Shown: one piece after another, positions 20,621 through 31,357 of the stretch
Numbering within the stretch: the stretch's first letter is position 1
Layout: each line of letters starts with the position of its first letter
Assembly: GCF_024807945.1 (NCBI RefSeq)
Contig: NZ_JANUFD010000001.1
Coordinates: 124,001 to 188,000 of the forward strand
Origin: Pseudomonas sp. JUb42
GTDB taxonomy: Bacteria; Pseudomonadota; Gammaproteobacteria; Pseudomonadales; Pseudomonadaceae
DNA length: 64,000 nucleotides
Direction: 5' to 3'
Position numbers and translations under genes: made by a program
The notes under the pieces: generated by a model
The model's database searches: none
The model's input: the letters and a program-made list of their open reading frames with translations, nothing else
Told to the model about the DNA's origin: nothing

Positions 20621-20914
20621 ATGAAGCTTCGTCCTCTGCATGACCGCGTCGTAATCCGTCGCAGCGAAGAAGAATCGAAAACTGCTGGCGGTATCGTTCT
20701 GCCGGGTTCGGCTGCTGAAAAGCCAAACCGTGGCGAAATCCTCGCAGTGGGAACCGGCCGCGTTCTGGACAACGGTGAAGTGCGCGCACTGGCCGTCAAA
20801 GTAGGCGACAAAGTGGTGTTTGGTCCGTACTCCGGCAGCAACACTGTGAAAGTGGACGGTGAAGACTTGCTGGTGATGAGCGAGAACGAAATCCTCGCTG
20901 TCGTCGAAGCTTAA
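20621..20914 (+). CDS. groES: Co-chaperonin GroES
   Basis: The 97-residue lid of the GroEL cage. It has the mobile loop stretch [20 protein letters not shown] near residue 17 and the N-terminal [22 protein letters not shown] precedes the ATG. It is cotranscribed with groEL 49 bp downstream. Length and sequence are fully typical. Confidence 0.98.
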   Translation: MKLRPLHDRVVIRRSEEESKTAGGIVLPGSAAEKPNRGEILAVGTGRVLDNGEVRALAVKVGDKVVFGPYSGSNTVKVDGEDLLVMSENEILAVVEA

Positions 20915-20918
20915 GTAA

Positions 20919-22607
<1,689 letters not shown>

Positions 22608-22624
22608 GCCAGCCTTACCCCCAT

Positions 22625-22654
22625 AAAAAACCCCGCCTTGTGCGGGGTTTTTTT
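22625..22654 (+). terminator. Rho-independent terminator after groEL
   Basis: AAAAAACCCCGC, CTTGT loop, GCGGGGTTTTTTT. Strong stem with flanking A and T tracts. Confidence 0.95.
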
Positions 22655-22741
22655 ATGTCTGGGAACATCAGAGAGCTTGTTTCAGGGGGGGGAAGTTGGC
22701 TCTTATCAAGAAACGCAAAACCTGCGCCATCACCGGAACTT

Positions 22742-22833
22742 TGTGGGAGCGAATTCATTCGCGAATAGGCCAGGACATCCGACGCTCATTTAGCGTCTGA
22801 AAAACCGCCTTCGCGAATGAATTCGCTCCCACA
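22742..22833 (+). repeat. REPIN, family A (92 bp)
   Basis: Same arms as the other family A copies; inner left GAATAGGCCAGG is a variant of GAAGAGGCCGG. Between groEL and the convergent PAP2 gene. Confidence 0.92.
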
Positions 22834-22903
22834 GGATTTGTTCTGGCACCCTGCCAAGTGATCGATGCGTCGAGGGCAGGGCGCGATCCCTACGCGTCCA
22901 GCG

Positions 22904-23638
22904 TTACGTGGCAGTGACGGGTTCAGCCGCCACCTTCGGCGCCGGCCGATACAGCACTGCGTAGTAGGCCCCCATGCAAATCAGCCAACAGAACACCGCC
23001 GTCCAGACGTTGTGGGAGAAGAAGTGCGCGCCCTGCAGCATGCGGCCCACGGAGAACACCGTGCCGAGGCTGAAGGCAAAAATAAACCCTGCCTTGGCCC
23101 AGTGTGGGCGGCGGTCGCGGAAGATAAAGAACAGGGCGAACAGGGTGAAGCCGGTAGCAGCATGGCCGCCGGGCCAGCACCGGCCGGGTTTGTCGGTGTC
23201 CGGGCGCTTGCTGAGCAATTCGCTGTAGACCTCTTTGCCGCCGAACTCTTCCAGGCTCCACGGGCATTGCACCGCGGTCACGGCTTTCATCGGCGTCACG
23301 AAACTGGTCGACAGGGCCATCGACAGCACCAGGCAACCCAGTTCCTTGCGCCATGGCATCAGGCGCTTGACCATAAAGGAGGCGATGAATCCCAGCCCGG
23401 CGAATACGCCCATGGCAATCACGGCTTGCTTGGCGCGGTCGTGCAGTACGTTTTCCAGAAAGTAGCTGTGCTTGCCGATGAAGTCGTTACCGACCGGGTC
23501 ATAGGCCAGTTTGGCGATATCCATATCCAGGGAGGTCAGTTCCAGCAACAGCAGGACAACCGCGGTAATGGCGGGAATGCCCAGGTAGAGCCATAAATTC
23601 AACGGACGGGAATACGGGAGGTCAGTGACTGTCGACAT
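22904..23638 (-). CDS. PAP2 superfamily membrane phosphatase
   Basis: The 244-residue inner-membrane protein has about six hydrophobic segments. The PAP2 motifs are KRPDTDKPGR (motif 1 region), WPGGHAATGF (motif 2, PGGH instead of PSGH) and GRMLQGAHFFSHNVW (motif 3), which place the catalytic His residues on the periplasmic side. Likely substrates are lipid phosphates such as undecaprenyl pyrophosphate or lipid A phosphates. I start at MSTVTDL (23638). It diverges from colR, and a ColR-box match lies 95 bp upstream of its start, so ColR regulation is likely. Confidence 0.88.
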   Translation of the reverse strand: MSTVTDLPYSRPLNLWLYLGIPAITAVVLLLLELTSLDMDIAKLAYDPVGNDFIGKHSYFLENVLHDRAKQAVIAMGVFAGLGFIASFMVKRLMPWRKELGCLVLSMALSTSFVTPMKAVTAVQCPWSLEEFGGKEVYSELLSKRPDTDKPGRCWPGGHAATGFTLFALFFIFRDRRPHWAKAGFIFAFSLGTVFSVGRMLQGAHFFSHNVWTAVFCWLICMGAYYAVLYRPAPKVAAEPVTAT

Positions 23639-23732
23639 GGCTGATCCAGCTCGAAGGGGAGAAGATACCCGGCACAAGGGCCGAGGATCGCGCAGTCTGG
23701 GCGCCGGGCTGTCGTCGGACCGTGAACCGATA

Positions 23733-23748
23733 GTGAAAAAAACGTCAA
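23733..23748 (-). promoter_or_regulatory. ColR binding-site match upstream of the PAP2 gene
   Basis: Read on the minus strand, the 16 bases TTGACGTTTTTTTCAC fit every position of the ColR consensus YYNASNNYTTTTTCAC that I recall from P. putida work. The site is in the colR-PAP2 intergenic region and is oriented toward the PAP2 gene. Confidence 0.65.
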
Positions 23749-23822
23749 GCGATTCGCCGCTGGCCCTTGGCGTCTGTTGGCCTTAAGCTGCGCCAGCGAA
23801 ACTGTATCTGGAGACAATTTCC

Positions 23823-24506
23823 ATGCGAATTCTTCTGGTCGAAGATAACCGCGATATCCTGGCCAACCTGGCGGATTACCTGGGTTTGAAGGGCTACACC
23901 GTCGATTGCGCCCAGGACGGCCTGTCTGGCCTGCACCTGGCTGCGACCGAGCACTACGACTTGATCGTGCTCGATATCATGCTGCCCGGCATCGATGGCT
24001 ACACCTTGTGCAAACGCCTGCGTGAAGATGCGCGCCGGGATACGCCGGTGATCATGCTCACTGCGCGTGACCAGCTGGATGATCGCCTCCAGGGTTTCCG
24101 CTCCGGTGCCGATGATTACCTGCTCAAGCCATTTGCCCTGTCAGAACTGGCGGCGCGCATCGAAGCGGTGTTGCGCCGGGCCCAGGGCGGCGGCCGCCGC
24201 ACCTTGCAGGTCGCCGACCTGATCTACGACCTGGACACCCTGGAAGTCACCCGTGAAGGCCGCCTGCTCAAGCTCAACCCGGTCGGCCTCAAGCTGCTGG
24301 CGGTACTGATGCAGAAAAGCCCGCATGTGTTGCGCCGCGAAATTCTCGAAGAAGCCCTGTGGGGCGACGACTGCCCCGACAGCGACAGCCTGCGCAGCCA
24401 CGTCCACCAGCTGCGCCAGGTGATCGACAAACCGTTCGCCAAGCCGCTGTTGCAGACCGTGCACGGCGTGGGTTATCGCCTGGCCGAGGGCCGGGATGGA
24501 GTTTAA
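23823..24506 (+). CDS. colR: Response regulator ColR (OmpR family)
   Basis: DNA-binding partner of ColS. The 227-residue protein has a receiver domain with acidic pocket EDN (7-9), phosphorylated Asp51 in LIVLDIMLPG, Thr in MLTARD and Lys in YLLKPF, then a winged-helix domain ending SLRSHVHQLRQVIDKPF and VHGVGYRLAE. ColRS controls envelope genes involved in metal tolerance, polymyxin resistance and root colonisation in Pseudomonas. It overlaps colS by 11 bp, so the two are translationally coupled. Confidence 0.93.
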   Translation: MRILLVEDNRDILANLADYLGLKGYTVDCAQDGLSGLHLAATEHYDLIVLDIMLPGIDGYTLCKRLREDARRDTPVIMLTARDQLDDRLQGFRSGADDYLLKPFALSELAARIEAVLRRAQGGGRRTLQVADLIYDLDTLEVTREGRLLKLNPVGLKLLAVLMQKSPHVLRREILEEALWGDDCPDSDSLRSHVHQLRQVIDKPFAKPLLQTVHGVGYRLAEGRDGV

Positions 24507-25773
24507 GCAAAGCCTTGCCCAGCGCATCATCATCGCCTTTGCCTTGATGAGTGCACTGGTAGCCGGGTCCTTCGCTCTGGGTATCGTTGCGACCGTGCAT
24601 CTGGTCGAGGAAAAGCTGATTTCGGCTGGCCTGGGCGGCGACCTCAATCGCATGTTGTTGATGGACAGCGTCAGCGACTGGAGCCACCGGCCAGAGCCCG
24701 ATCAGTTGTTCTATTTCAGCGGCGGCCCTGGCGATTTCGATCTGCCCAAGGACTTGCGCCATCTGGAGCCCGGTTTCCATGAGGTGTTTCGCGGCCCGCT
24801 GTCGTACCACGCGATGGTCGAAGTGGTGGATGGCCGCCGTTATGTACTGTTGCAGGATCAGAGCGACTTCGAAGAGCGTGAGCAGGTCCTGTTCGCCGTG
24901 GTTCTGGTGGGTTTCGTGCTGGCCCTGGCTTTGGCCGTGTTTCTTGGCTGGATCCTGGCGCGGCGGGTCATGGCACCGGTGGTGCGCCTGGCCCGGCAGG
25001 TTCGCCATCGCGATCAACTGCTGGGGCTAGCACCACCGCTTGCCCCGGATTACGCCTCTGACGAGGTGGGTGAGCTGGCAGTGGCCTTCGATGCCACCCT
25101 CGGGCGCCTGCGCCAGGCCCTGACCCGCGAGCGCATGTTCACCAGTGACGTCAGCCATGAATTGCGCACGCCCTTGATGGTGCTCGCCAGTTCCTGCGAG
25201 CTGCTGCTGGAAAACTCGGCTCTTGATGAGCGTGCGCGGGCCCAGGTCGAACGTATTGCCAGGGCGTGCGAGGAAATGCGCGATCTGGTGCAGACCTTCC
25301 TCATGCTGGCCCGCACCCAGCGCGACGACGCGAGCATGACGCCCCGGCTCATGGTCGGCCAGGCTGCGGAACATTTGCTCTCGCTATGGCGCAAGCCCAT
25401 CGAAAGCAAAGGCTTGAAACTGGTGGTCAACACCCATGAAGACGTCTCTCAGGAAAGCTACAACGCCACGTTCCTGCTGGCGGTCATGGGTAACCTGTTG
25501 CGCAATGCGCTGCACTATACCGATGAAGGTTTTATCGCCCTGACCCTGCGCAGTAATGGTTTTCTGGTCGAAGACAGCGGCGTAGGTATCCCCGAGGAAA
25601 AACGCGAAGCCATGTTTCAGCCCTTTGTGCGCGGTAACGAGCAGCGAGGAGAGGGCCTGGGGCTGGGCCTGTCACTGGTACAGCGGATCTGCGAAAACCA
25701 GGGCTGGACGGTCGAGCTGAGCCCGATGCAGCCCAATGGCTGCCGATTCAGTGTGGTGTTGAAGGCGGACTAA
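24496..25773 (+). CDS. colS: Sensor histidine kinase ColS
   Basis: The 425-residue protein has an N-terminal helix (11-33), a periplasmic domain of about 100 residues, a second helix (about 131-152), a linker, His in DVSHELRTPLMVL, and a catalytic domain (NLLRNALHYT, VEDSGVGIP, GEGLGLGLSLVQ). The periplasmic part contains Glu126 and Glu129 as an ExxE motif plus His95-Glu96 and His105, residues I recall as part of the Fe(III)/Zn(II) sensing site of P. putida ColS. This supports a metal-sensing role here. Confidence 0.93.
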   Translation: MEFKQSLAQRIIIAFALMSALVAGSFALGIVATVHLVEEKLISAGLGGDLNRMLLMDSVSDWSHRPEPDQLFYFSGGPGDFDLPKDLRHLEPGFHEVFRGPLSYHAMVEVVDGRRYVLLQDQSDFEEREQVLFAVVLVGFVLALALAVFLGWILARRVMAPVVRLARQVRHRDQLLGLAPPLAPDYASDEVGELAVAFDATLGRLRQALTRERMFTSDVSHELRTPLMVLASSCELLLENSALDERARAQVERIARACEEMRDLVQTFLMLARTQRDDASMTPRLMVGQAAEHLLSLWRKPIESKGLKLVVNTHEDVSQESYNATFLLAVMGNLLRNALHYTDEGFIALTLRSNGFLVEDSGVGIPEEKREAMFQPFVRGNEQRGEGLGLGLSLVQRICENQGWTVELSPMQPNGCRFSVVLKAD

Positions 25774-26060
25774 GTGGCGCTTCGCCATGGTGTTTGGCTT
25801 GTAAAGCCTCTGTAAAACCCGGAAATAACTCTGCCTAAGGGCGTACAATTTTTGGCTGTGCCAGATAAGGCTTATCGAGAGCCCGGATTTACACGGGTAT
25901 CGAACTAAAAATTTACCGTGATACCGCACTCATGGCCCCTGAGGTTGTCAGAACGATCCTTGCAGTTACGGCGTGTGTTTATTACTGACCGCGTCTGCAT
26001 TCGTGACGACCTGCCGTTCATACCGCAGGGTAAGTGAGTCCTTACACAAGAGGTCAGAGA

Positions 26061-26780
26061 ATGGGCGTGGATGTTGTAGCAGAATCGACAGGCAGCAAGG
26101 GCGATCGCTTCAATTACTTCTGGAGCCAGCGCGGCGAGTGGGTGGAAGAACCCAACGTGCGTCGAGGTGGCGAAAGTGGCGTACAACGTGTGTTCACTGA
26201 AAACGGTCGTCTGATCTACATCAAGCGCCAGACCGGGCATATCTACCGCAGTTGGCTGCACCCATTCGGCCGCCCGACGGTACTGCGCGAGCGTGATGCC
26301 CTCGAAGGCCTGCGCCAGCTTCATGTCAATGTGCCGAAAATGATCTTCAGCGGCGCCCAGCGCGATGAAAATCACCAATGGCAGGCCCTGCTGGTCACCG
26401 CCTCGCTGGACGGCTTCGATGAAATCGAGAACTGGTACGCCGCTGGCGGCCGCGAACAGTACGGCGAAGTAGTCCATGACCAGATTCTTGCTGAACTGGC
26501 GCAGAACCTGGCGCGTATGCACCTGGGCCGCTGGCAGCACAGTTGCCTGTATATCAAGCACGTTTTCGTGCGGGTTACAGGGGAGGGCGAGACCGCCAAA
26601 GCCGAGGTCGCCCTGCTCGATCTGGAGAAATGTCGCCGCCGCTGGACCGCCTACGGCGCCGCCCAGCACGACATCAAGCAGTTGCGTCGCCACTCGTCGT
26701 TCAAGCCAGCAGACTGGCAGAAGTTCATCTACCTTTATGAAGCGGCGTTTGGCAGCGCTATCAAAGGTTTAGATAGATGA
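26061..26780 (+). CDS. inaA: InaA-like lipopolysaccharide kinase family protein
   Basis: The 239-residue protein belongs to the WaaP/InaA kinase-like family: RVFTENGRLIYIKRQTGHIYRSWLHPFGRPTVLRERDALEGL holds the nucleotide lysine region, LARMHLGRWQHSCLYIKHVFV the catalytic loop and LLDLEKCRRRW the metal-binding Asp region. It probably phosphorylates LPS core heptose or a related sugar. It follows colS by 287 bp, and colRS-inaA linkage is known in Pseudomonas. The start at 26061 has AGAGGTCAGAG upstream; two adjacent hairpins lie just before that site. Confidence 0.88.
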   Translation: MGVDVVAESTGSKGDRFNYFWSQRGEWVEEPNVRRGGESGVQRVFTENGRLIYIKRQTGHIYRSWLHPFGRPTVLRERDALEGLRQLHVNVPKMIFSGAQRDENHQWQALLVTASLDGFDEIENWYAAGGREQYGEVVHDQILAELAQNLARMHLGRWQHSCLYIKHVFVRVTGEGETAKAEVALLDLEKCRRRWTAYGAAQHDIKQLRRHSSFKPADWQKFIYLYEAAFGSAIKGLDR

Positions 26781-27004
26781 AGCTAGAAATAGCACGAGGT
26801 TTGTTTCTGCTGGGGTCGCTGGCGATTACTGCCGTTGCCCTGGCCGCGTGGGAACAGCCTGGTACAAAGATATTGAGCACGGTACAGGGCGAAGGCCATT
26901 GCCTTTTGCCTCGGGTTGCGAAGCACCATGCAGCAGTCAAACCCGATCAGGATTTGCTGCTGTTCATGTTCGGTCTGGCTCAGGGAACGGGGCCGCAAAA
27001 TTGA
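26777..27004 (+). CDS. Small membrane or exported protein coupled to inaA
   Basis: The 75-residue frame begins in an ATGA overlap with the inaA stop, a sign of translational coupling. It has a hydrophobic N-terminal segment GLFLLGSLAITAVALAAW that could be a signal or anchor, then a short polar tail with one Cys. I do not recognise a family. A terminator follows directly, so it is the last gene of the inaA unit. Confidence 0.65.
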   Translation: MKLEIARGLFLLGSLAITAVALAAWEQPGTKILSTVQGEGHCLLPRVAKHHAAVKPDQDLLLFMFGLAQGTGPQN

Positions 27005-27020
27005 AATCACCGCTAACCTG

Positions 27021-27050
27021 AAAGGCCCCGCTTGTCGGGGCTTTTCTTTT
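27021..27050. terminator. Bidirectional terminator between inaA unit and mexW
   Basis: AAAGGCCCCG, CTTGT, CGGGGCTTTTCTTTTT. Serves the plus-strand unit and probably the convergent RND operon, whose last stop is at 27075. Confidence 0.88.
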
Positions 27051-27074
27051 TGCGGTGACGATCTTTTGTTGGAG

Positions 27075-30000
27075 CTAGGTTTGAGATTTTCTTGAGGCCA
27101 ACAACGTATACACGCACGGCAACACAAACAGGGTAAATAGCGTCCCCACCGACATCCCCGTGGCGATCACTGTGCCGATATCGAAGCGACTCACTGCGCC
27201 AGCGCCACTGGCCAGAATCAGCGGCACCATGCCGAACACCATGGCCGCCGTGGTCATCAGCACTGGCCGCAGGCGAATCGCCGCCGCTTCTTCCACGGCC
27301 TCCCGTGGCGACAGGCCCTTGTCGCGGCGTAACTGGTTGGCAAATTCGACGATCAGGATGCCGTGCTTGCTGATCAGGCCGATCAGGGTCACCAAGCCGA
27401 CCTGAGTGTAGATATTCAGGCTCGACAGACCGAGGAATAGCGGGATCAGCGCGCCGCAGATCGACAGCGGCACCGTGACCAGAATCACCAGCGGGTCGCG
27501 GAAGCTTTCGAACTGCGCGGCCAGAACCAGGAAAATGATCGCCAGGGCCAGGCCGAAGGTGACCCACAACGCGCTGCCTTCCTGCACTAACTGGCGCGTG
27601 GCCCCGGCATAGTCATAGGCAAAGCCCGGCGGCGCTTCTTCGATAGCAATCTGCCGTACCGTATCGACTGCCTCGCCCATGCTGACCAAGGGAAAGCCGG
27701 AGATGATCGCCGAGTTGAGTTGCTGGAACTGATTGAGCTGACGCGGCCGGGCGCGGTCGCTGACGGTGATCAGGGTCGACAGCGCTAGCAGCTTGCCTTC
27801 GCTGTTCTTCACGTAATAGTTGTTCAGCCACTGCGGGTTGTCCCGGTAAGGCCGTTCAACCTGGGCGATGACCTTGTAGCTGCGTCCGTCGATGGTGAAC
27901 CGATTGATCTCCGCCTCGCCCAGTAGCGTCGCCAGGGTGCCGCCCAGATCCGCCATGGAGACACCCATCTGCGCCGCCTTGGCCCGGTCGATCTCGATCA
28001 CCGCTTCCGGTTTGTCGTAGGCCAGGTCGAGGTCGACGAAGGCGAACTTGCCGGACTCTTCTGCACGCTTTTTCACTCGCTCGGCCACTTCCAGCAGGGC
28101 GGCGTAATCGTTGGGTGTGTTGATCACGAACTGGAACGGCAGGCCCTCACCTGTGCCCGGCAGTGACGGCAGGTTGAAGCCGAACACCTGCACGCCGGGA
28201 ATGTCCGCCAGCCTGGCCTGGACCTCGGGCAGGATCTGCATCTGGGTACGCTGGCGCTCGTTCCACGGCTTGAGCAGGAAGCCGCCGACCCCGGTCTGCA
28301 CGCCATTGAAACCGTTGATCTGGAACGATGAGTAGTACTCGGGGAAAGCCTTGAAGATCTCGATAAAGCGGTCGGTATAGCTGTTCAGGTAGTCCAGATT
28401 GGCGGTCTGCGGCGAGGACGACATCATGAAAATGATGCCCTGGTCTTCGTCCGGGGCCAGTTCCGACTTGGTGAACTTGAGCAGTACCGGAATCAGGCAC
28501 AGCACGATCACGGCAAACACCATGACCACCGGCCGGGTATTGAGGGTGCCGTGCAGAATGTGCTGATAGCGGCGCTTGAGGCCTTCGAAAATCTGGTCCA
28601 GACGATGGGCAAGGCCGCTGGGGTTCGGGTCATGGCGCAGCAGCAGGGCGCACATCATCGGCGACAGGGTCAGGGCGACGATCCCGGAAATCACCACGGC
28701 CCCGGCCAGGGTCAGGGCGAACTCCTTGAACAGGGCGCCGGTCAGGCCCTCGAGGAAGCCGATGGGGGCGTACACCGCCGCGAGGGTGACGGTCATCGAT
28801 ACCACCGGCATGGCTATCTCCCGCGCGCCTTCCAGGGCGGCATCGAAGGGTGTCTTGCCCTCTTCGATATGTCGATGGATGTTCTCGACCACGACAATCG
28901 CATCGTCCACCACCAGACCGATTGCCAGCACCATGGCCAGTAGCGTCAACAGGTTGATCGAGTAACCCATCAACTGCATGAAGAACAGCACGCCGATCAT
29001 CGACAGCGGAATGGTGATCACCGGGATCAGTACCGAACGCAGGGCGCCGAGGAACAGGAACACCACCACAATCACGATCAGCACCGCTTCGATCAGGGTC
29101 TTCACCACTTCGTCGATGGAGGCCTGGATGAACAGCGTGGCGTCGTAAGCGATGGAGACCTTCAGGTTCGGCGGCAACTGGCTTTCCAGTTCCGGCATGA
29201 TCCGCCGCACTTCCTTGATCACATCCAGCGGGTTGGAACTGGGCGTGCCCTTGATGCCGATATAGACCGAGGGCGTGCCGTCGAACGAGCTGATGGTGTC
29301 GTAGTTCTCCGCGCCCATTTCCACCCGCGCGACATCGCCGAGCAGGACCCGGCTGTCACCGGCGGTCTTGAGCGGGATCGCGGCGAAGGCCTCGGCGGAC
29401 TTTAGGTCGGTGCTGGCGTTGACGCTGGTCACCACGTACTCGCCCTTGACCTCGCCCGCCGCCGCCAGGAAGTTGTAGCGGCGCACGGCATCGGTGACGT
29501 CTGCGGCGGTGAGGCCGAAACCGGCCAGGCGTACCGGGTCCAGCCACAGGCGCATGGCGAACACCTGGTTGCCGAGGATCTTGGCTTCGGCCATACCCGG
29601 CAGGGTCGCCAGTTTTGGCTGGATCACCCGGGACAGGTAATCGGTGATCTGCGGGTTATTCAGCTCGGAACTGTAGAAGCTGACATACATCAGCGCCGAG
29701 GCGTCGGCGGCTTCCTTGCTCAGTACCGGGTCTTCGGCATCCTGGGGCAGCTTGTTCTTGACCTCGTTGGCCTTGGCCAGCAGCTCGGTGAACAGCCGAT
29801 CGCTGTTGGCGCCGATCCGCGCATAGACGGAGATGATCGAGAAATTCTGCCGGCTGACCGAGGTCATGTAGTCGATACCTTCGGCGCTGGCCAGGCTCTG
29901 TTGCAGCGGCTGGGTGATATAGCCCTGGATGGTTTCCGCGTTGGCGCCGGGGTAAGCCGTGGTCACCGTGATCAGGGCGTTTTCCATTTGCGGGTACTGA

Positions 30001-30104
30001 CGGATGGTCAGTTTGCTGAACGCTTGAAAGCCCAGCAGCACGATCAGCAGGCTGATCACGGTGGCCAGCACCGGTCGGCGAATGAACGGATCTGTAAAAG
30101 CCAT
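27075..30104 (-). CDS. mexW: RND multidrug efflux pump, inner-membrane subunit (MexW-like)
   Basis: The 1009-residue HAE1-type transporter exports drugs or other small molecules using the proton gradient, with a periplasmic adaptor and an outer-membrane channel. It starts MAFTDPFIRRPVLATVISLL and has 12 helices, with the proton-relay pair in GLVVDDAIVVVENIHRH and two large periplasmic loops. It lies 15 bp downstream of the adaptor gene. No outer-membrane channel gene is present, as in mexVW of P. aeruginosa, which uses OprM. The MexW name is inferred from synteny next to inaA and colRS. Confidence 0.88.
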   Translation of the reverse strand: MAFTDPFIRRPVLATVISLLIVLLGFQAFSKLTIRQYPQMENALITVTTAYPGANAETIQGYITQPLQQSLASAEGIDYMTSVSRQNFSIISVYARIGANSDRLFTELLAKANEVKNKLPQDAEDPVLSKEAADASALMYVSFYSSELNNPQITDYLSRVIQPKLATLPGMAEAKILGNQVFAMRLWLDPVRLAGFGLTAADVTDAVRRYNFLAAAGEVKGEYVVTSVNASTDLKSAEAFAAIPLKTAGDSRVLLGDVARVEMGAENYDTISSFDGTPSVYIGIKGTPSSNPLDVIKEVRRIMPELESQLPPNLKVSIAYDATLFIQASIDEVVKTLIEAVLIVIVVVFLFLGALRSVLIPVITIPLSMIGVLFFMQLMGYSINLLTLLAMVLAIGLVVDDAIVVVENIHRHIEEGKTPFDAALEGAREIAMPVVSMTVTLAAVYAPIGFLEGLTGALFKEFALTLAGAVVISGIVALTLSPMMCALLLRHDPNPSGLAHRLDQIFEGLKRRYQHILHGTLNTRPVVMVFAVIVLCLIPVLLKFTKSELAPDEDQGIIFMMSSSPQTANLDYLNSYTDRFIEIFKAFPEYYSSFQINGFNGVQTGVGGFLLKPWNERQRTQMQILPEVQARLADIPGVQVFGFNLPSLPGTGEGLPFQFVINTPNDYAALLEVAERVKKRAEESGKFAFVDLDLAYDKPEAVIEIDRAKAAQMGVSMADLGGTLATLLGEAEINRFTIDGRSYKVIAQVERPYRDNPQWLNNYYVKNSEGKLLALSTLITVSDRARPRQLNQFQQLNSAIISGFPLVSMGEAVDTVRQIAIEEAPPGFAYDYAGATRQLVQEGSALWVTFGLALAIIFLVLAAQFESFRDPLVILVTVPLSICGALIPLFLGLSSLNIYTQVGLVTLIGLISKHGILIVEFANQLRRDKGLSPREAVEEAAAIRLRPVLMTTAAMVFGMVPLILASGAGAVSRFDIGTVIATGMSVGTLFTLFVLPCVYTLLASRKSQT

Positions 30105-30119
30105 GGAAGAATTCCTTGA

Positions 30120-31247
30120 TCAGTTCGCGCCGGAGGGGCTGTTCTGTGCGGGCGCAAGGTTCTGGTCCGGGGTGACCGCGACATGGCTGCCTTCGTTGAG
30201 CTTGAGCTGGCCACCGCTGACCACCTGTTCCCCGGCCTTGAGGCCCTTGCTGACGATGACATGCCCATCGCGGTGCTCGCCGGTCTCGACAAAGCGCCGC
30301 TCGACCACTGACTGCGACTCGCCCTTGGCGTCTTTCTTCGCCACCACCGCGTACACCGAATTGCCATAGAGGGTGTAGGTAATGGCGCCTTCCGGTACGA
30401 CGATCTGGCTCTTTGCCCCCGGCAGCAGCACCTGGACACTGGCGAACATGCCCGGCAGCAGTTTGCTGTCGGGGTTGGGCAGGGTGGCGCGAATCAATAC
30501 GTTGCGGGTGGCGTCATCGACTTTGGGGTTGATCGCGCTGATTTTTGCGTCGAAGGTCTGCTGCGGGTAGGCCGCAACGCTGATTTGCGCGACCTGGCCG
30601 ACAGCCAGCTTCGGCAGGGCCTGCTCCGGCACATTAAAGTCGACGTACAGGCTGCTCAGATCTTGCAGGGTCGCGATGACCTTGCCGCTGGCCAGATAGT
30701 CGCCGACGTCCACCTGACGAATGCCGATGGTGCCGCTGAAGGGCGCGAGAATGCGCTTCTTCGCCAGCGAGGCGTTGAGCTGGGCGACGGTGGCGCTGGA
30801 TTTTTTCAGTTGGGCGGCGAGCTTGTCGAAGTCGCCTTTGGAAATGGCCTGATCGCCCACCAGTCTGCTGCCGCGCCCGTGTTCGACCTGGGCCAGGCCA
30901 AGGTCGGCTTCGGCGGTGCCGAGCAGGGCTTTTTCCACGTCGCTGTCCAGTTGCAGCAACGCTTGACCGGCCTTGACCTGTTGGCCCGACTCGAACAGTA
31001 CGGCCTTGACCGTCCCGGCGATCTCCAGGCTCAGGTCCACGCCTTGCAGGGCCTTGAGGCTGCCGATAGCGGGCAGACGGCTCTGCCAGGGCTGCTCGGT
31101 GGCGACGGCGACCGGCACGGCAACGGCGGGCTTGGGCGCAGAAAATTGCTGGATCTGCTGGTAAATCGACCAGGCTTTATAGCCCGCGAGCAACAGCACA
31201 ACGAGCACTACCACGCCCAGCATGATCAGCATCCGGCGACGCAACAT
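30120..31247 (-). CDS. mexV: RND efflux periplasmic adaptor subunit (MexV-like)
   Basis: The 375-residue membrane fusion protein has a single N-terminal helix (about 7-26), a lipoyl half-motif (VDLSLEIAGTVKAVLFESGQQVKAGQALLQLD), a coiled-coil hairpin, the second lipoyl half (ILAPFSGTIGIRQVDVGDYL) and beta-barrel regions. It links the RND pump to an outer-membrane channel. No lipobox Cys is present, so it is anchored by the helix. AAGGA precedes the ATG. The symbol is a synteny-based inference. Confidence 0.87.
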   Translation of the reverse strand: MLRRRMLIMLGVVVLVVLLLAGYKAWSIYQQIQQFSAPKPAVAVPVAVATEQPWQSRLPAIGSLKALQGVDLSLEIAGTVKAVLFESGQQVKAGQALLQLDSDVEKALLGTAEADLGLAQVEHGRGSRLVGDQAISKGDFDKLAAQLKKSSATVAQLNASLAKKRILAPFSGTIGIRQVDVGDYLASGKVIATLQDLSSLYVDFNVPEQALPKLAVGQVAQISVAAYPQQTFDAKISAINPKVDDATRNVLIRATLPNPDSKLLPGMFASVQVLLPGAKSQIVVPEGAITYTLYGNSVYAVVAKKDAKGESQSVVERRFVETGEHRDGHVIVSKGLKAGEQVVSGGQLKLNEGSHVAVTPDQNLAPAQNSPSGAN

Positions 31248-31357
31248 ATCCTTTTCCTTGGAAAGACCGTGAAACAGCCGAGCACCTTAATCCTGGCGCT
31301 GTTTTGGTGCAGCGTGGCTGTATTGCCAAATATTACGCCATCGCTCGCGGGTTTGAA

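Noticed and set aside
25932..25988. 18-residue frame in the inaA leader
   Set aside because: No Shine-Dalgarno and no repeated regulatory codons; cannot be supported as a leader peptide.
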